NCBI RefSeq assembly: GCF_003838195.1
Contig: NZ_RCBY01000009.1
Coordinates: 1-64,000 of the forward strand
Source: Okeania hirsuta
GTDB taxonomy: Bacteria; Cyanobacteriota; Cyanobacteriia; Cyanobacteriales; Microcoleaceae
Length of the DNA stretch: 64,000 bases
Reading direction: 5' to 3'
Numbering within the stretch: the first letter of the stretch is position 1; every line of letters begins with the position of its first letter. A model generated the notes under the pieces. The model was given only the letters and a program-made list of their open reading frames with translations, was not told where the DNA came from and searched no databases. The translations under genes and the position numbers were made by a program. Shown here one piece after another: positions 39,250 to 49,512 of the stretch.

Positions 39250-40170
39250 TTATTCTTGCTTTTTAACCTGCTATAATAGTCAATTTTAAAAAAATTAAAA
39301 TTATCTATCATTTGCGATACCAATCATCAAAAATAATACTGCAAAAAGGAAACTAGAAAATTTTGCCGAGAGTTGACTTATCTCTAATCTCTTAATTTAT
39401 CCTTCCTTCTTTATTCTTGCTTTTTAACCAGGGATAATAGTAAGATAGGTATTTTTTCAAATTATCTTTCATTTGTGATACCAATTATCAAAAATCATAG
39501 GGCAAAAAGGAAACTAGAAAACTTTGCCGAGAATTAATTTCTCTCTCATCCTAGAAACTATTTATTTACATCATTGTTGACTTTCTCTTAATTTATTCTT
39601 CCTTCTTCCTTTTTTAGCTAGTACAATAATAAATTAGATATTTTTTCAAATTATCTTTCATTTGTGATACCAATCATCAAAAATCATAGGGCAAAAAGGA
39701 AACTAGAAAATTTTGCTGAGAATTGATTTCTCTCTCATCCTAGAAACTATTTATTTATCAGGACTTACGCAAATACACTACACAAGGGTTATTGGTGCCT
39801 TACGCTAGCGCTAACACACCCTACCAATAGCGTTCATGTGTAAGTCCTATTTATATCATTGTTGACTTTCTCTTAATTTATTCTTCCTTCTTCCTTTTTT
39901 AGCTGGTACAATAGTAAAATAGGTATTTTTTCAAATTATCTTTCATTTGTGATACCAATTATCAAAAATCATAGGGCAAAAAGGAAACTAGAAAATTTTG
40001 ATTTATATCCTTCTTATTTCTTCCTTCTTCCTTCTTTCTTATGATTTATTCTTCCTTCTTCCTTTTTAAGCTGCTACAATAACAAATGATAGATATTTTT
40101 TCAAATTATCTATCATTTGTGATACCAATCATCAAAAATAATACTGCAAAAAGGAAATTAGAAACTATTT
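39250..40170. repeat. Degenerate tandem array, five ~160-190-bp units
   Basis: The block TTATCTTTCATTTGTGATACCAA..ATCAAAAATCATAGGGCAAA occurs five times (GATACC at 39316, 39477, 39666, 39951, 40121). Each is followed by GAAACTAGAAAA.TTTGCCGAGA and, in part, by TTGACTTTCTCTTAATT..CTTCCTTCTTCC. The spacing 39666-39951 is 285 instead of 189 because a MITE sits in unit 3. No coding potential on either strand. It ends right before pepP. Confidence 0.85.
39759..39849. mobile_element. AGGACTTACGCA-family MITE, copy 5 (inside the tandem array)
   Basis: AGGACTTACGCA and TGTGTAAGTCCT; 91 bp plus the 5-bp duplication TTTAT (39754-39758, 39850-39854). 91 plus 5 equals exactly the 96 extra bases of this array unit against its neighbour, so the neighbour is the empty site. 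Confidence 0.92.
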
Positions 40171-40231
40171 ATTTATATCATTGCTTCCTTCTTTCTTCTT
40201 CCTTATTCCTGACTTTATATAAATAACTCTC

Positions 40232-41611
40232 ATGCATATTCCTAACTTACATACTTCTCTAGCAACAACACTTCGTAACCGACGACAAAAATTAGCAAAA
40301 TTAATCAATTTTCCCGTCATACTTTGGTCAGGAAGTCGTAGTCCCCGCAACTTTCCAGCTAATACTTTTCCCTTCCGTCCTAGCAGTCATTTTCTCTATT
40401 TTGCTGGACTACCTATTGAAGATGCTGCTATACATTTAGATGGAGAAAAATTAGAACTATTTATGGATAATGCACCACCGAGTAGTCTACTTTGGCATGG
40501 AGAAATGCCTAGACGCGATCACCTAGCTGAAATTATTGGTGCTGATGCTGCTTTTCCTATGCAAGAATTGAAATCTCGCGCCACAAATGCTGCGACTATT
40601 TATGTGCAAAATTATCCTACTCAAACCACACAATTTAAAACTCTGAATAGAGATATTTCTGCACCTAATAACCCCAAAGAAATTGACTTAGAGTTAACAA
40701 AAGCGATTATCTCTTTAAGACTTAGCCATGATGCCACAGCTTTAACAGAAATAAAACAAGCAGTAGCAGTAACTGTAGAAGCTCATAAAGCTGGAATGGC
40801 AGCCACCAAAAATTCTAAATTCGAGTCTAATATCCGAGCCGCAATGGAGAGTATTATTATCTCCCATAATATGACTTGTGCTTACTCCAGTATTGTGACT
40901 GTACATGGAGAAGTTTTGCACAATGAACAATATCATCACCCCCTACAAACAGGAGATTTACTATTAGCAGATGTGGGAGCAGAAACAAATTTAGGTTGGG
41001 CGAGTGATGTGACTCGAACTTGGCCTGTTTCTGGTAAATTTTCTCCCACCCAACGAGATATTTATGATGTAGTTTTAGCTGCTCATGATACTTGCATTGC
41101 TCAAATAAAACCTGGTATTGAATATTTAGATATTCATCTATTAGCAGCTCAAGTTATTGCGGAAGGATTAGTAAATTTAGGAATTTTAAAAGGTGAAGCA
41201 GAAGACTTAGTAGAAATGGATGCTCATGCCTTATTTTTTCCTCATGGAATCGGTCATTTATTAGGTTTAGATGTTCACGATATGGAAGATTTAGGAGATT
41301 TAGCTGGATATGAAATAGGTCGGGAGCGTAGTAGTCGTTTTGGTTTAGGTTTTCTACGATTAAATCGTCCATTAATTCCCGGAATGTTAGTCACAATTGA
41401 ACCTGGTTTTTATCAAGTACCAGGCATTTTAAATGACAAAGAAATGCGTCAAAAATATCAAGATATTGTGAATTGGGAAAAGCTAGAAAAATTTGATGAT
41501 GTTCGAGGTATTAGAATTGAGGATGATGTTTTAGTAACTCCAAATGGTGCTGAAGTTTTGACTCAAGAATTGCCTAGTGATATTGATTCAATTGAAAACT
41601 TAGTCGAATAA
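40232..41611 (+). CDS. pepP: Xaa-Pro aminopeptidase (peptidase M24B)
   Basis: Removes N-terminal residues that precede proline; di-manganese cytosolic peptidase. 459 residues: an aminopeptidase-P N-terminal domain (1-~150, with SGSRSPRNFPANTFPFR and FLYFAGLP) and the pita-bread catalytic domain. Metal ligands visible: Asp247 (LADVGAE), Asp259 (SDVTRTWP), His in FFPHGIGHLLGLDVHD, Glu in VTIEPGFY and Glu in RGIRIEDDVLV. The symbol is by family; it could be annotated simply as M24. ATG at 40232 fits MHIPNLHTSLATTLRNRRQK. Intact and isolated; its upstream region is the tandem array at 39250-40170. Confidence 0.92.
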   Translation: MHIPNLHTSLATTLRNRRQKLAKLINFPVILWSGSRSPRNFPANTFPFRPSSHFLYFAGLPIEDAAIHLDGEKLELFMDNAPPSSLLWHGEMPRRDHLAEIIGADAAFPMQELKSRATNAATIYVQNYPTQTTQFKTLNRDISAPNNPKEIDLELTKAIISLRLSHDATALTEIKQAVAVTVEAHKAGMAATKNSKFESNIRAAMESIIISHNMTCAYSSIVTVHGEVLHNEQYHHPLQTGDLLLADVGAETNLGWASDVTRTWPVSGKFSPTQRDIYDVVLAAHDTCIAQIKPGIEYLDIHLLAAQVIAEGLVNLGILKGEAEDLVEMDAHALFFPHGIGHLLGLDVHDMEDLGDLAGYEIGRERSSRFGLGFLRLNRPLIPGMLVTIEPGFYQVPGILNDKEMRQKYQDIVNWEKLEKFDDVRGIRIEDDVLVTPNGAEVLTQELPSDIDSIENLVE

Positions 41612-41818
41612 TTTTTTAGGTCAATAAATCAATTCAATATCAGCATTTTTAATTTTGGATAAAAATTGTCACAGAAAAAGTTCACTATTTATTCTGTTAG
41701 TGGGATTGGTAGAGAATATAACTTACATCTAAAATATTAAAAATCAATATCAATACTAAGAGAAATTAATACATAGACGCACAAACTTTTTTTGAATTTT
41801 GTATAACTGACAACTAAA

Positions 41819-44800
41819 ATGACCAATAACCCAAATGCCAAAACCATCCTTATCCTAGCAGCTAATCCTAAAAATACTGCCCCCCTAAGATTAGACCAAG
41901 AAATACGAGAAATAGACGAAGGGTTACGCCGAGCTAATAAACGAGACCAATTTCAATTACAACAAAAATTGGCTGTCCGTGCCCGTGACTTTTATCGAGC
42001 TATTTTAGATTATCGACCTCATATAATCCACTTTTGCGGACATGGTACGGGACAAGATGGTATTGTTTTGGAAGATGAAATGGGAAAAATGGTGCTGGTT
42101 CAGACAAATGCTCTGGCTAGTATGTTTAAATTGTTTGCGAAAAAAAATGTCGAATGTGTACTTTTAAATGCCTGTTATTCGGAAGTACAAGCGGAGGCAA
42201 TTAGTCAATATGTTAATTATGTTATTGGCATGAATAAGGCTGTAGGAGATAATGCTGCGGTGGCTTTTGCTGTGGCTTTTTATGATGCTCTTGCTGCTGA
42301 TTATGAGGTGGAGGAAGCTTATGAATTAGGTTGCTCACAAATGATGAGTTACCTAGAACATCAAACTCCAATTTTAAAGAAAAAAGATTTAACTGATACT
42401 TCTATAAATGATGAGAATTTAATTACTGATGATCATATAATTCCCCCTAATCCTTATCAAGGTTTATCGGCATTTAAAGAGGAAGATGCCGACTTCTTTT
42501 TTGGGCAAGAAAAGTTTGTGAATAAGTTAGTTGAAGTAACTCATAAACAACCTTTAATTGCTGTAGTTGGACCTAGTGGTAGTGGTAAATCTTCTTTGGT
42601 ATATGCGGGATTAGTTCCTCAATTGAGAACAGAAAAAAAATGGTTGATTGAATCATTTCTTCCGGGAAAAGAACCGTTTTTATCTTTGGCTTTTGTGTTG
42701 GTTGGACAATTGGAACCGGAAGCGGGTGAAACGCAAAAATTGCGGGAGGCGACGGGATTAGCAAGTGATATGCAGGAAGGTAAAATCACTTTTTCACAGG
42801 TAGTTAATCGCATTTTAGAACGTAATCCAGGTCAACAATTATTGTTAATTGTTGACCAATTTGAAGAATTATATACCCTTTGTCGGGAGAAAGAAAAACA
42901 GGAACGTTTTGCTGAAGCATTGTTAACAGCTATTAGAGAAGAAAATGTTAAACTGGTTTTAACATTACGGGCGGATTTTTATGGATATGTGCTTTCTTAT
43001 CGTCCGTTTCGAGATGCTTTGCAGGAATATACGCCACAGTTACTTAGTTCGATGAAACGGGAATAATTACAACAAGCAATTGAATTACCTTCTCAAAAAT
43101 CAGAGGTACAATTAGAGGCAAAATTAACAGAAATAATTTTGGATGATGTGGGAGAAGAACCCGGAAATTTACCATTATTAGAATTTGCTTTGACTCGGTT
43201 GTGGTCAAAACAGGAAAACCGAGTATTAACTCATCATGCTTATGAGGAAATAGGAGGGGTAAAAAAAGCGATCGCTAATCATGCAGAACAAATTTTTCAA
43301 CAATTAAAAGAGACAGAGAAAAAACAGGCAGAGCGAATATTTGTACAATTAGTACGTCCGGGGGAAGGTACAGAAGATACGAGGCGTGTTGCTACCCGTG
43401 GGGAAGTGGGAGAAGATAATTGGAATTTAGTCAGTTATTTGGCGGGGTATCAAGCGAGGTTGGTGGTAACGGGGAGGAATGAACAGGAAAATACGGTGGA
43501 GGTAGTGCATGAAGCCTTAATTCGAGAGTGGGGAACTTTGCGGGATTGGATAAATGCTAGCAGGGAGTTTAGAACATGGCAGGAACGTCTGCGGGCGACA
43601 ATGAGTTATTGGCAAGAGAATAACCGAGACCAAGGAGCTTTATTGCGGGGAGTGGCACTCGCTCAAGCACAGGAACAACTGACACAACGTCAGGAGGAAC
43701 TTTCCCCAGACGAAGTAGAATTTATTCAGTTAAGTCAGCAACTGCAAGAGCAGGAACAAAAAAGAAAACAACGGCAACGTCAACGGATATTTGCAGGGTT
43801 GGTTACATTTTCTGTGATAATTTCTCTACTTGCTGTGTGGTCAGAAATGCAACGACGGCAAGCTGTCCGCAGCGAACGCAAAGCTGAGATGAGAGAGTTA
43901 AAAACTCGCATAATTTCAGGAGAGAGAACTTTAGATCTCCAGTTAGCAGCGCTGAAACTAGAGCAACAAGCAAATGGCAGCACAGAAAACATACAAACCA
44001 CCGATATTCTGCAACAAACTGTTAACTGGGAAGGATATAAAGAAATCAATAGCTTAGAAGGACATGAAAATTATGTCATAGGTGTAGCATTTAGCCCCAA
44101 GGGAGATTTAATTGCTTCTACAAGTTGGGATAACACGGTAAAACTGTGGAAACCAGATGGCACTTTGATACATACTCTCACCGGACATGAAAATTATGTC
44201 ATAGGTGTAGCATTTAGCCCCAAGGGAGATTTAATTGCTTCTACAAGTTGGGATAACACGGTAAAACTGTGGAAACCAGATGGCACTTTGATACATACTC
44301 TCACCGGACATGAAAATTATGTCATAGGTGTAGCATTTAGCCCCAAGGGAGATTTAATTGCTTCTACAAGTAATGACAACACAGTGAAACTGTGGCGCTT
44401 TAACCAAGATGACTTGACAGCTCATGCTTGCCAGTGGATGAGTGACTACCTGAAAAACAATCCCAATGTCACGGAAGAAGAGCGTCGTCTCTGTGGAGTA
44501 GAAGCTTCGGTAACGGCTTTGTTTTTCCAGGGTGAAAAGTTAGCAGCAGAGGGAAAAGTTGACTCAGCTATTTCTGCTTTCCAAAAGGCTGTTAAACTTG
44601 GCTCTAATTTTCCCTTTAATGCAGCAATAGCAAAGGAGTTAGCACAGGAGAATAAAGTAAAAGAAGCGGAGAAGTTATTGAGGGCGTTTATCAAACTGGA
44701 TGACAATATTGATTTGTTGCCAAAAACGGAAGTTAAAGACCAAAACCCAGTATTAGTAGTGCGTCAGTTTCAAGCAGAAGGGAAAGTAAAAAAGGCAGTG

Positions 44801-45508
44801 CAATTGATCAAAGACCGGAAAATTGAGGAAGCAATAAATAAGTTTAAGGAAGCTCAAAAGTTGCAGTCTGATATTGACCTGAATTCAGACACGGAGGAAA
44901 TAGAAATAGATGCAGAAGCAGTGGCGAAAAAATTAGCTGCTCCGGGTAAAGTAGAAGAGGGAAAATATTTAGCCAAAGATGGAAAAATTGAACAGGCAAT
45001 TTCTTTGTTTAAGGAAGCTCAAAAGTTGCAGTCTGATATTGACCTGAATTCAGACACAGAGGAAATAGAGAAAAATCCAGAAACAGTGGCGAAAAATTTC
45101 GCTGCTCTTAGTAAATTAGAAGTGGGAAAAACATTAGCAAAACATGGAGAAATAGACGAAGCAATTAATCTTTACAAAGAAGCAAAAAAATTAGATTCAG
45201 AGTTAGAAATAACTGCTGATGATTGGAGTTACATTTGTCATCGTGGTAGCTTATATAATCGAGCCAAAGATGTAATGTTTGCTTGTGAAAAAGCAGTTAA
45301 AATCGCGCCGGAAAATGGAGGTTTTATAGGTAGTCGTGGTTTGGCACGGGCATTAACAGGAGATTTTCCTGGAGCTATTAAAGACTTTGAGGCGTATATT
45401 AAATGGACGGAAGATGATGAGTTCAAAGCACGACTACAAGGCTGGGTTGATGCTTTAAAAAAAGGGGAAAATCCTTTTACAGAAGAGGTGTTGGAGGAGT
45501 TGAAGTAG
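41819..45508 (+). pseudogene. CHAT - nSTAND ATPase - WD40 - helical repeat protein with in-frame TAA at codon 416
   Basis: NLR-like protein. Order: CHAT caspase-like domain with His75 (HFCGHG) and Cys119 (LLNACYS); nSTAND ATPase with P-loop GPSGSGKSS (251-259) and Walker B LLLIVDQFEELY (Asp346); winged-helix region (LPLLEFALTRLW); coiled coil and one membrane span (FAGLVTFSVIISLLAVW); three WD40 blades of 41 residues (from ~748), far fewer than a closed propeller needs; then TPR-like repeats (two near-copies of FKEAQKLQSDIDLNSDTEEI). TAA at 43064-43066 falls in SSMKRE*LQQAIELP, where relatives have Glu. The frame is open on both sides with no other lesion, so 1229 residues if read through. 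Either a recent pseudogene or two separately made proteins; the second half has only internal starts. Confidence 0.88.
44060..44398 (+). repeat. 123-bp WD40-blade tandem repeat x3
   Basis: GGACATGAAAATTATGTCAT recurs at 44060, 44183 and 44306, i.e. every 123 bp (41 codons). The first two units are the same base for base as far as I can see; the third diverges after GCTTCTACAAGT. Recent amplification or contraction inside the coding frame. Confidence 0.9.
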
Positions 45509-45685
45509 AAGTCAGAAGTTTTGATGAAGTTGTAAGTTTTTTTAATAATCAACAAATTTCAATGCTTGTACTTTCCATCTATGTAAACCGGATTTGGTAT
45601 CAGGAGGAATTACAGAGGATGTAGTCCGAACATGGGGTAGGGGCGGGTTCATCTGATAATCTGTAATATCATGTCCGGATAATTA

Positions 45686-46110
<425 letters not shown>

Positions 46111-46120
46111 TAATTATACT

Positions 46121-47443
46121 TTAATATTTATCCTGAAAAATAGCTCCACGTTTAACTAACTCTTGCTTCATTTCTTCATTAATTCCTAAATTTTCACCAA
46201 ATATAGCACCTTCTAATTCTGCACCTTCTAGGTTAATTTCTCTTAAATCAGCTTTCAATAATTTAGTATTTTTCAAGTTAGCATCCATCAGATTTGCCAT
46301 TTTCAATTTTGCATTTGATAATTCTGCATCACACAGTTGTGCTTTTAGCAATTTAGCTTCATTTAATGAAGCACCTTTTAAGATAGCATTAAATAATAAA
46401 GTGTTGCTTAAGTTAGCACCTTGCAGATTAGAATTAGACAAATTGGCTTTGATCAAATTAACATCTGTCAGATTAGCATTAGTTAATTTACTATTGGAGA
46501 GATTAGTATTGCTGAGGTTAGCATATCTGAAGTTAGCATATCTGAGGTTAGCATCTGCTAAATTAGCATTTCCCATATTAGCGCCTTTCAGGTTTGCATA
46601 TTCAAGGTCAACACTATTTAAAGTTCTACCATAAGCGCCATGATTCACAATATCCCAAACAAGATACCACTTATCATCTAATTCCGTTGCATAATTAATT
46701 TTTACTCCCCTGAAATTAACATGATTTAAGTTAGCATTTATCAACTTTGCATAATTAAGATTAGTATCACTTAAATTAGCACCTTCTAGATTAGCACCTT
46801 CTAGATTAGCACCTTCTAGATTAGCTCGATTCAATTGAACTCTAAGAAGGTTAATTTTAGATAAATTAGCACCTTTTAAATTAGAATCTTTAAGGTTAAC
46901 ATCTGTTAAATTAGCATAACTAAAATTAGCACCTTCTAGATTAGCTTCGCTGATGTTTGCTTCATCAAGTTGAGCATAACTAAAATTAGCATCTGTGAGA
47001 TTAGTATTTCTGAGATTAGTACGAATTAAATTAGCATTAGTAAAATTGGCTTTAATTAATTGTGCATCTGTAATCTCACTACGCCAAAGATTAGCATTCT
47101 CTAGGTTAGCATTCCCTAGGTTAGCATCTCTCAAACTTATCCCTCTAAGGTCTGCGCTCTTTAAATTAACATTATTAAGGTTGGCAAACCACATTATTGC
47201 CCCACTCAGATTAGCATGACTTAGATCGCTATTACTAAAATTAGTTCTTTTGAGGTTGGCACAAATTAGATAAGCGTCCCTGAGAATAGCTTCAGTGAAA
47301 TTAATATCATTTAGATCGCAAAGACTCAGGTCAGCACACTCAAGACTTATACCAGTAAAATTGTTAGTCAATTTTTGATTGCTAGTTTGAGCACTATCAT
47401 TAATTAGTTTCTGCAGTTGATCAAGTGATTTTTGATTTGCCAT
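46121..47443 (-). CDS. Pentapeptide-repeat protein 1
   Basis: 440 residues, almost entirely A(N/D)Lxx pentapeptide repeats (ANLSNSN, GANLEGANLEGANLSDT) that fold as a right-handed quadrilateral beta-helix. An N-terminal cap MANQKSLDQLQKLINDSAQT precedes it. A non-repeat insertion (INYATELDDKWYLVWDIVNHGAYGRTLN, about 250-280) interrupts the helix, as in many cyanobacterial members. C-terminal cap ..ENLGINEEMKQELVKRGAIF is shared with the other two pentapeptide proteins here. Function unknown; such solenoids can mimic DNA or scaffold other proteins. Soluble. Start at 47443, ATG. Confidence 0.88.
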   Translation of the reverse strand: MANQKSLDQLQKLINDSAQTSNQKLTNNFTGISLECADLSLCDLNDINFTEAILRDAYLICANLKRTNFSNSDLSHANLSGAIMWFANLNNVNLKSADLRGISLRDANLGNANLENANLWRSEITDAQLIKANFTNANLIRTNLRNTNLTDANFSYAQLDEANISEANLEGANFSYANLTDVNLKDSNLKGANLSKINLLRVQLNRANLEGANLEGANLEGANLSDTNLNYAKLINANLNHVNFRGVKINYATELDDKWYLVWDIVNHGAYGRTLNSVDLEYANLKGANMGNANLADANLRYANFRYANLSNTNLSNSKLTNANLTDVNLIKANLSNSNLQGANLSNTLLFNAILKGASLNEAKLLKAQLCDAELSNAKLKMANLMDANLKNTKLLKADLREINLEGAELEGAIFGENLGINEEMKQELVKRGAIFQDKY

Positions 47444-47694
47444 ATAGAGTTACTCTTTCACACTAATAGGATGTTATTTAAAAGCCATCGCTAGAGTTAA
47501 TTTAGTCAAGTATAATTCTGAATAATTACACTTTGACTAATAGAATTATAATCTAGTAAACTTTCTCATGGTTAGTTTTTACCATTTCATCTGAACTCTC
47601 AAAAATTACTAAAAAATCATCAGCTAGGATAAACAGAAGAATCTCAGAAAGAATACAAAATCAATCAGATTAATAATTATTAATTAAATGATTT

Positions 47695-47941
47695 GGCGTT
47701 GGTGATTTGAGGTATGATATCTTTTCCTAATAAGAGCCATATAGAACTCCGTTCCGCGCTCCATGATTATGCTGATGCAACACTTCCCATTAACATTTCC
47801 GGTAGCATTTTGACAGGAAAGTTGTGCGCCAGCAAACAAAAAACTTTCTTCTTCTACTCCTGTTTCTTCTTCTTTCTTCCTTCCTGACTCCTGACTCCTA
47901 AATAATTAAGATTAATATCATACACGCGCTTCAGCAACGCC
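47695..47941. mobile_element. GGCGTTGG-family MITE, copy 3
   Basis: GGCGTTGGTGA and TCAGCAACGCC. Flanks AATGATTT / GATGATTT, seven of eight bases duplicated, so slightly older than the copies near 9 kb. 247 bp. Confidence 0.85.
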
Positions 47942-47960
47942 GATGATTTTTTCTCTGATT

Positions 47961-48782
47961 CTAATTATCCTCAAAAAACGCTCCACGACTAATTAAATCT
48001 TGCTTCATTTCATCAGATAAACCAGAATCATGCCATAACCTAGCATTCTCTACTTTTGTATTCTGAAAATTAGCTCCTTTTAAATTTGTTAATGCTAATC
48101 CAGCTTGACTTAGATCGGCATCAGTTAAATTAGTATTACTCAAATCTGCATCACTTAAATTGGCATTACTCAAATTAGCTTCACTCAAATTTGCCCCACT
48201 CAAATTTGCCCCACTCAAATTAGCTAAAGCTAGACTAACACGGCGCAAATTTGCCTCAGTTAAATCGGCATTACTTAACAATGCTCCACTCAAATCTGCT
48301 CCACCTAAATTCACTTTTCCAAGATTAGCTTCACTCAAATCTGCATCACTTAAATCTGCACCCCGTAGATAAGCTCCATACAAATTTGCACCACTCAAAT
48401 CAACGCCACATAAATTAACTCCTAATAACTTAGCTCCTGCAAAATCTAAAGCAGGATTTATATCAGCGATACTTGCTAACTCCAGTAAATTTTCTGTATT
48501 AGCTTCAACCACTTTCTTTATTATTATTCTAAACTCTGAAAAATCACAACCTGCAGTCGTTGCAGACAATATCAAAGTTTGTAATTCCTCTGAAGATTTG
48601 TATTGCAATGACTCAGAAGTTAAGTTAGAGTCAAATTTTTGCGATCGCAACCAAAGCACCAATTTTCTTTCTAGCACAGCGAGTTGATTGGGGCTAATAT
48701 TATGAGGCCATAATCCTTCAATTGCAGTCATAGAATCAACAATTTTCTCAGCTATATTTTTAATTGTTATAGCAGTTTTCAC
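47961..48782 (-). CDS. Pentapeptide-repeat protein 2 (start codon inside a MITE)
   Basis: 273 residues: a helical N-terminal domain (~1-105, IKNIAEKIVDSMTAIEGLWP.. and LILSATTAGCDFSEFRIII), pentapeptide repeats (~110-245: GVNLCGVDLSGANLYGAYLR..), and the same ..GLSDEMKQDLISRGAFFEDN cap as protein 1. In this frame the first in-frame start is GTG at 48782, and codons 1-5 lie in the inverted repeat of the TATAGCGGTTTTCA element (48768-49129). An ATG at about 48731 (MTAIEGLWPH) is the alternative start. The original N-terminus may have been cut by the element. Confidence 0.75.
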   Translation of the reverse strand: MKTAITIKNIAEKIVDSMTAIEGLWPHNISPNQLAVLERKLVLWLRSQKFDSNLTSESLQYKSSEELQTLILSATTAGCDFSEFRIIIKKVVEANTENLLELASIADINPALDFAGAKLLGVNLCGVDLSGANLYGAYLRGADLSDADLSEANLGKVNLGGADLSGALLSNADLTEANLRRVSLALANLSGANLSGANLSEANLSNANLSDADLSNTNLTDADLSQAGLALTNLKGANFQNTKVENARLWHDSGLSDEMKQDLISRGAFFEDN

Positions 48783-49129
48783 TACCGGAAAATCAGTTTA
48801 GAGTCAGGAGTCATAACTCAGGAGTCAGGAGTCATAACTCAGGAGTCAGGAGTAGGGAAGTAGGGGGGACTTGGAGTGGAAAAAACTGTGAGCAGGAAAG
48901 AAACCGAAGTACATCCTCTTTCTTTTAATTGGAGCTGAGGCGATCATAGCTGACATTATTACAGTGCTTTTGCTGATTGATAAACCACATCGTCATAACT
49001 AAAACCCTATAGGGGCGTTTTGCTCCGCAACATATAAAGCGGAAACTCTACGTCAGCGAATGGCCATTTGCTAGCGCACAACTACGTTAACGCCCCTACT
49101 TGTGGTATACCGAAATGAAAACCGCTACA
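48768..49129. mobile_element. TATAGCGGTTTTCA-family MITE, copy 3, extended
   Basis: TATAGCAGTTTTCACT..CCGG and CGGTATACCGAAATGAAAACCGCTACA ends form a 360-bp element. The interior contains AGGAGTCATAACTC direct repeats and a GTAGGGGCGTT-like palindrome with long arms. It overlaps the start of pentapeptide gene 2. Confidence 0.7.
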
Positions 49130-49150
49130 GGTAATTTGTTCCCAGTTCAA

Positions 49151-49291
49151 TAGACTTGTCGCTTTATAACTTAAAAAATACCTAAAAACCTTGTTCTGTA
49201 AGGATTGTAGCTATTGGAAGGCAATAATGCTTGGAATTATTGCTCTGTCTAGCTTAGAGTGATTTTTTCCCTTTATTTAGCGACAACTCTA
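49151..49291. mobile_element. TAGACTTGTCGCT-family MITE, copy 2
   Basis: TAGACTTGTCGCT and AGCGACAACTCTA ends. Reverse orientation of 28172-28310 with most of the interior shared. 141 bp. Confidence 0.85.
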
Positions 49292-49512
49292 ATCAATACA
49301 ATTACGGTTGAAGGACTGCCGATAAATAATAATAATTAATAATTAACAATTACCTCTCCTTCAAAGAAGGACATTGACTAATATCATTTCTCATCCATAA
49401 AAAATGCGATATTTAGTAACTATTCCATCACCCCATCTCCATCAATACTTCTGCTCAATTACTTAGCTTTGAACCATCTTACTTATACCTAAAATCAGCA
49501 ACGCTTATTTTT

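Noticed and set aside
39250-40170. Regularly spaced repeats as a CRISPR array
   Set aside because: Units are 160-190 bp, the conserved part is far longer than a CRISPR repeat, the inter-repeat parts are similar to each other, and there are no cas genes.
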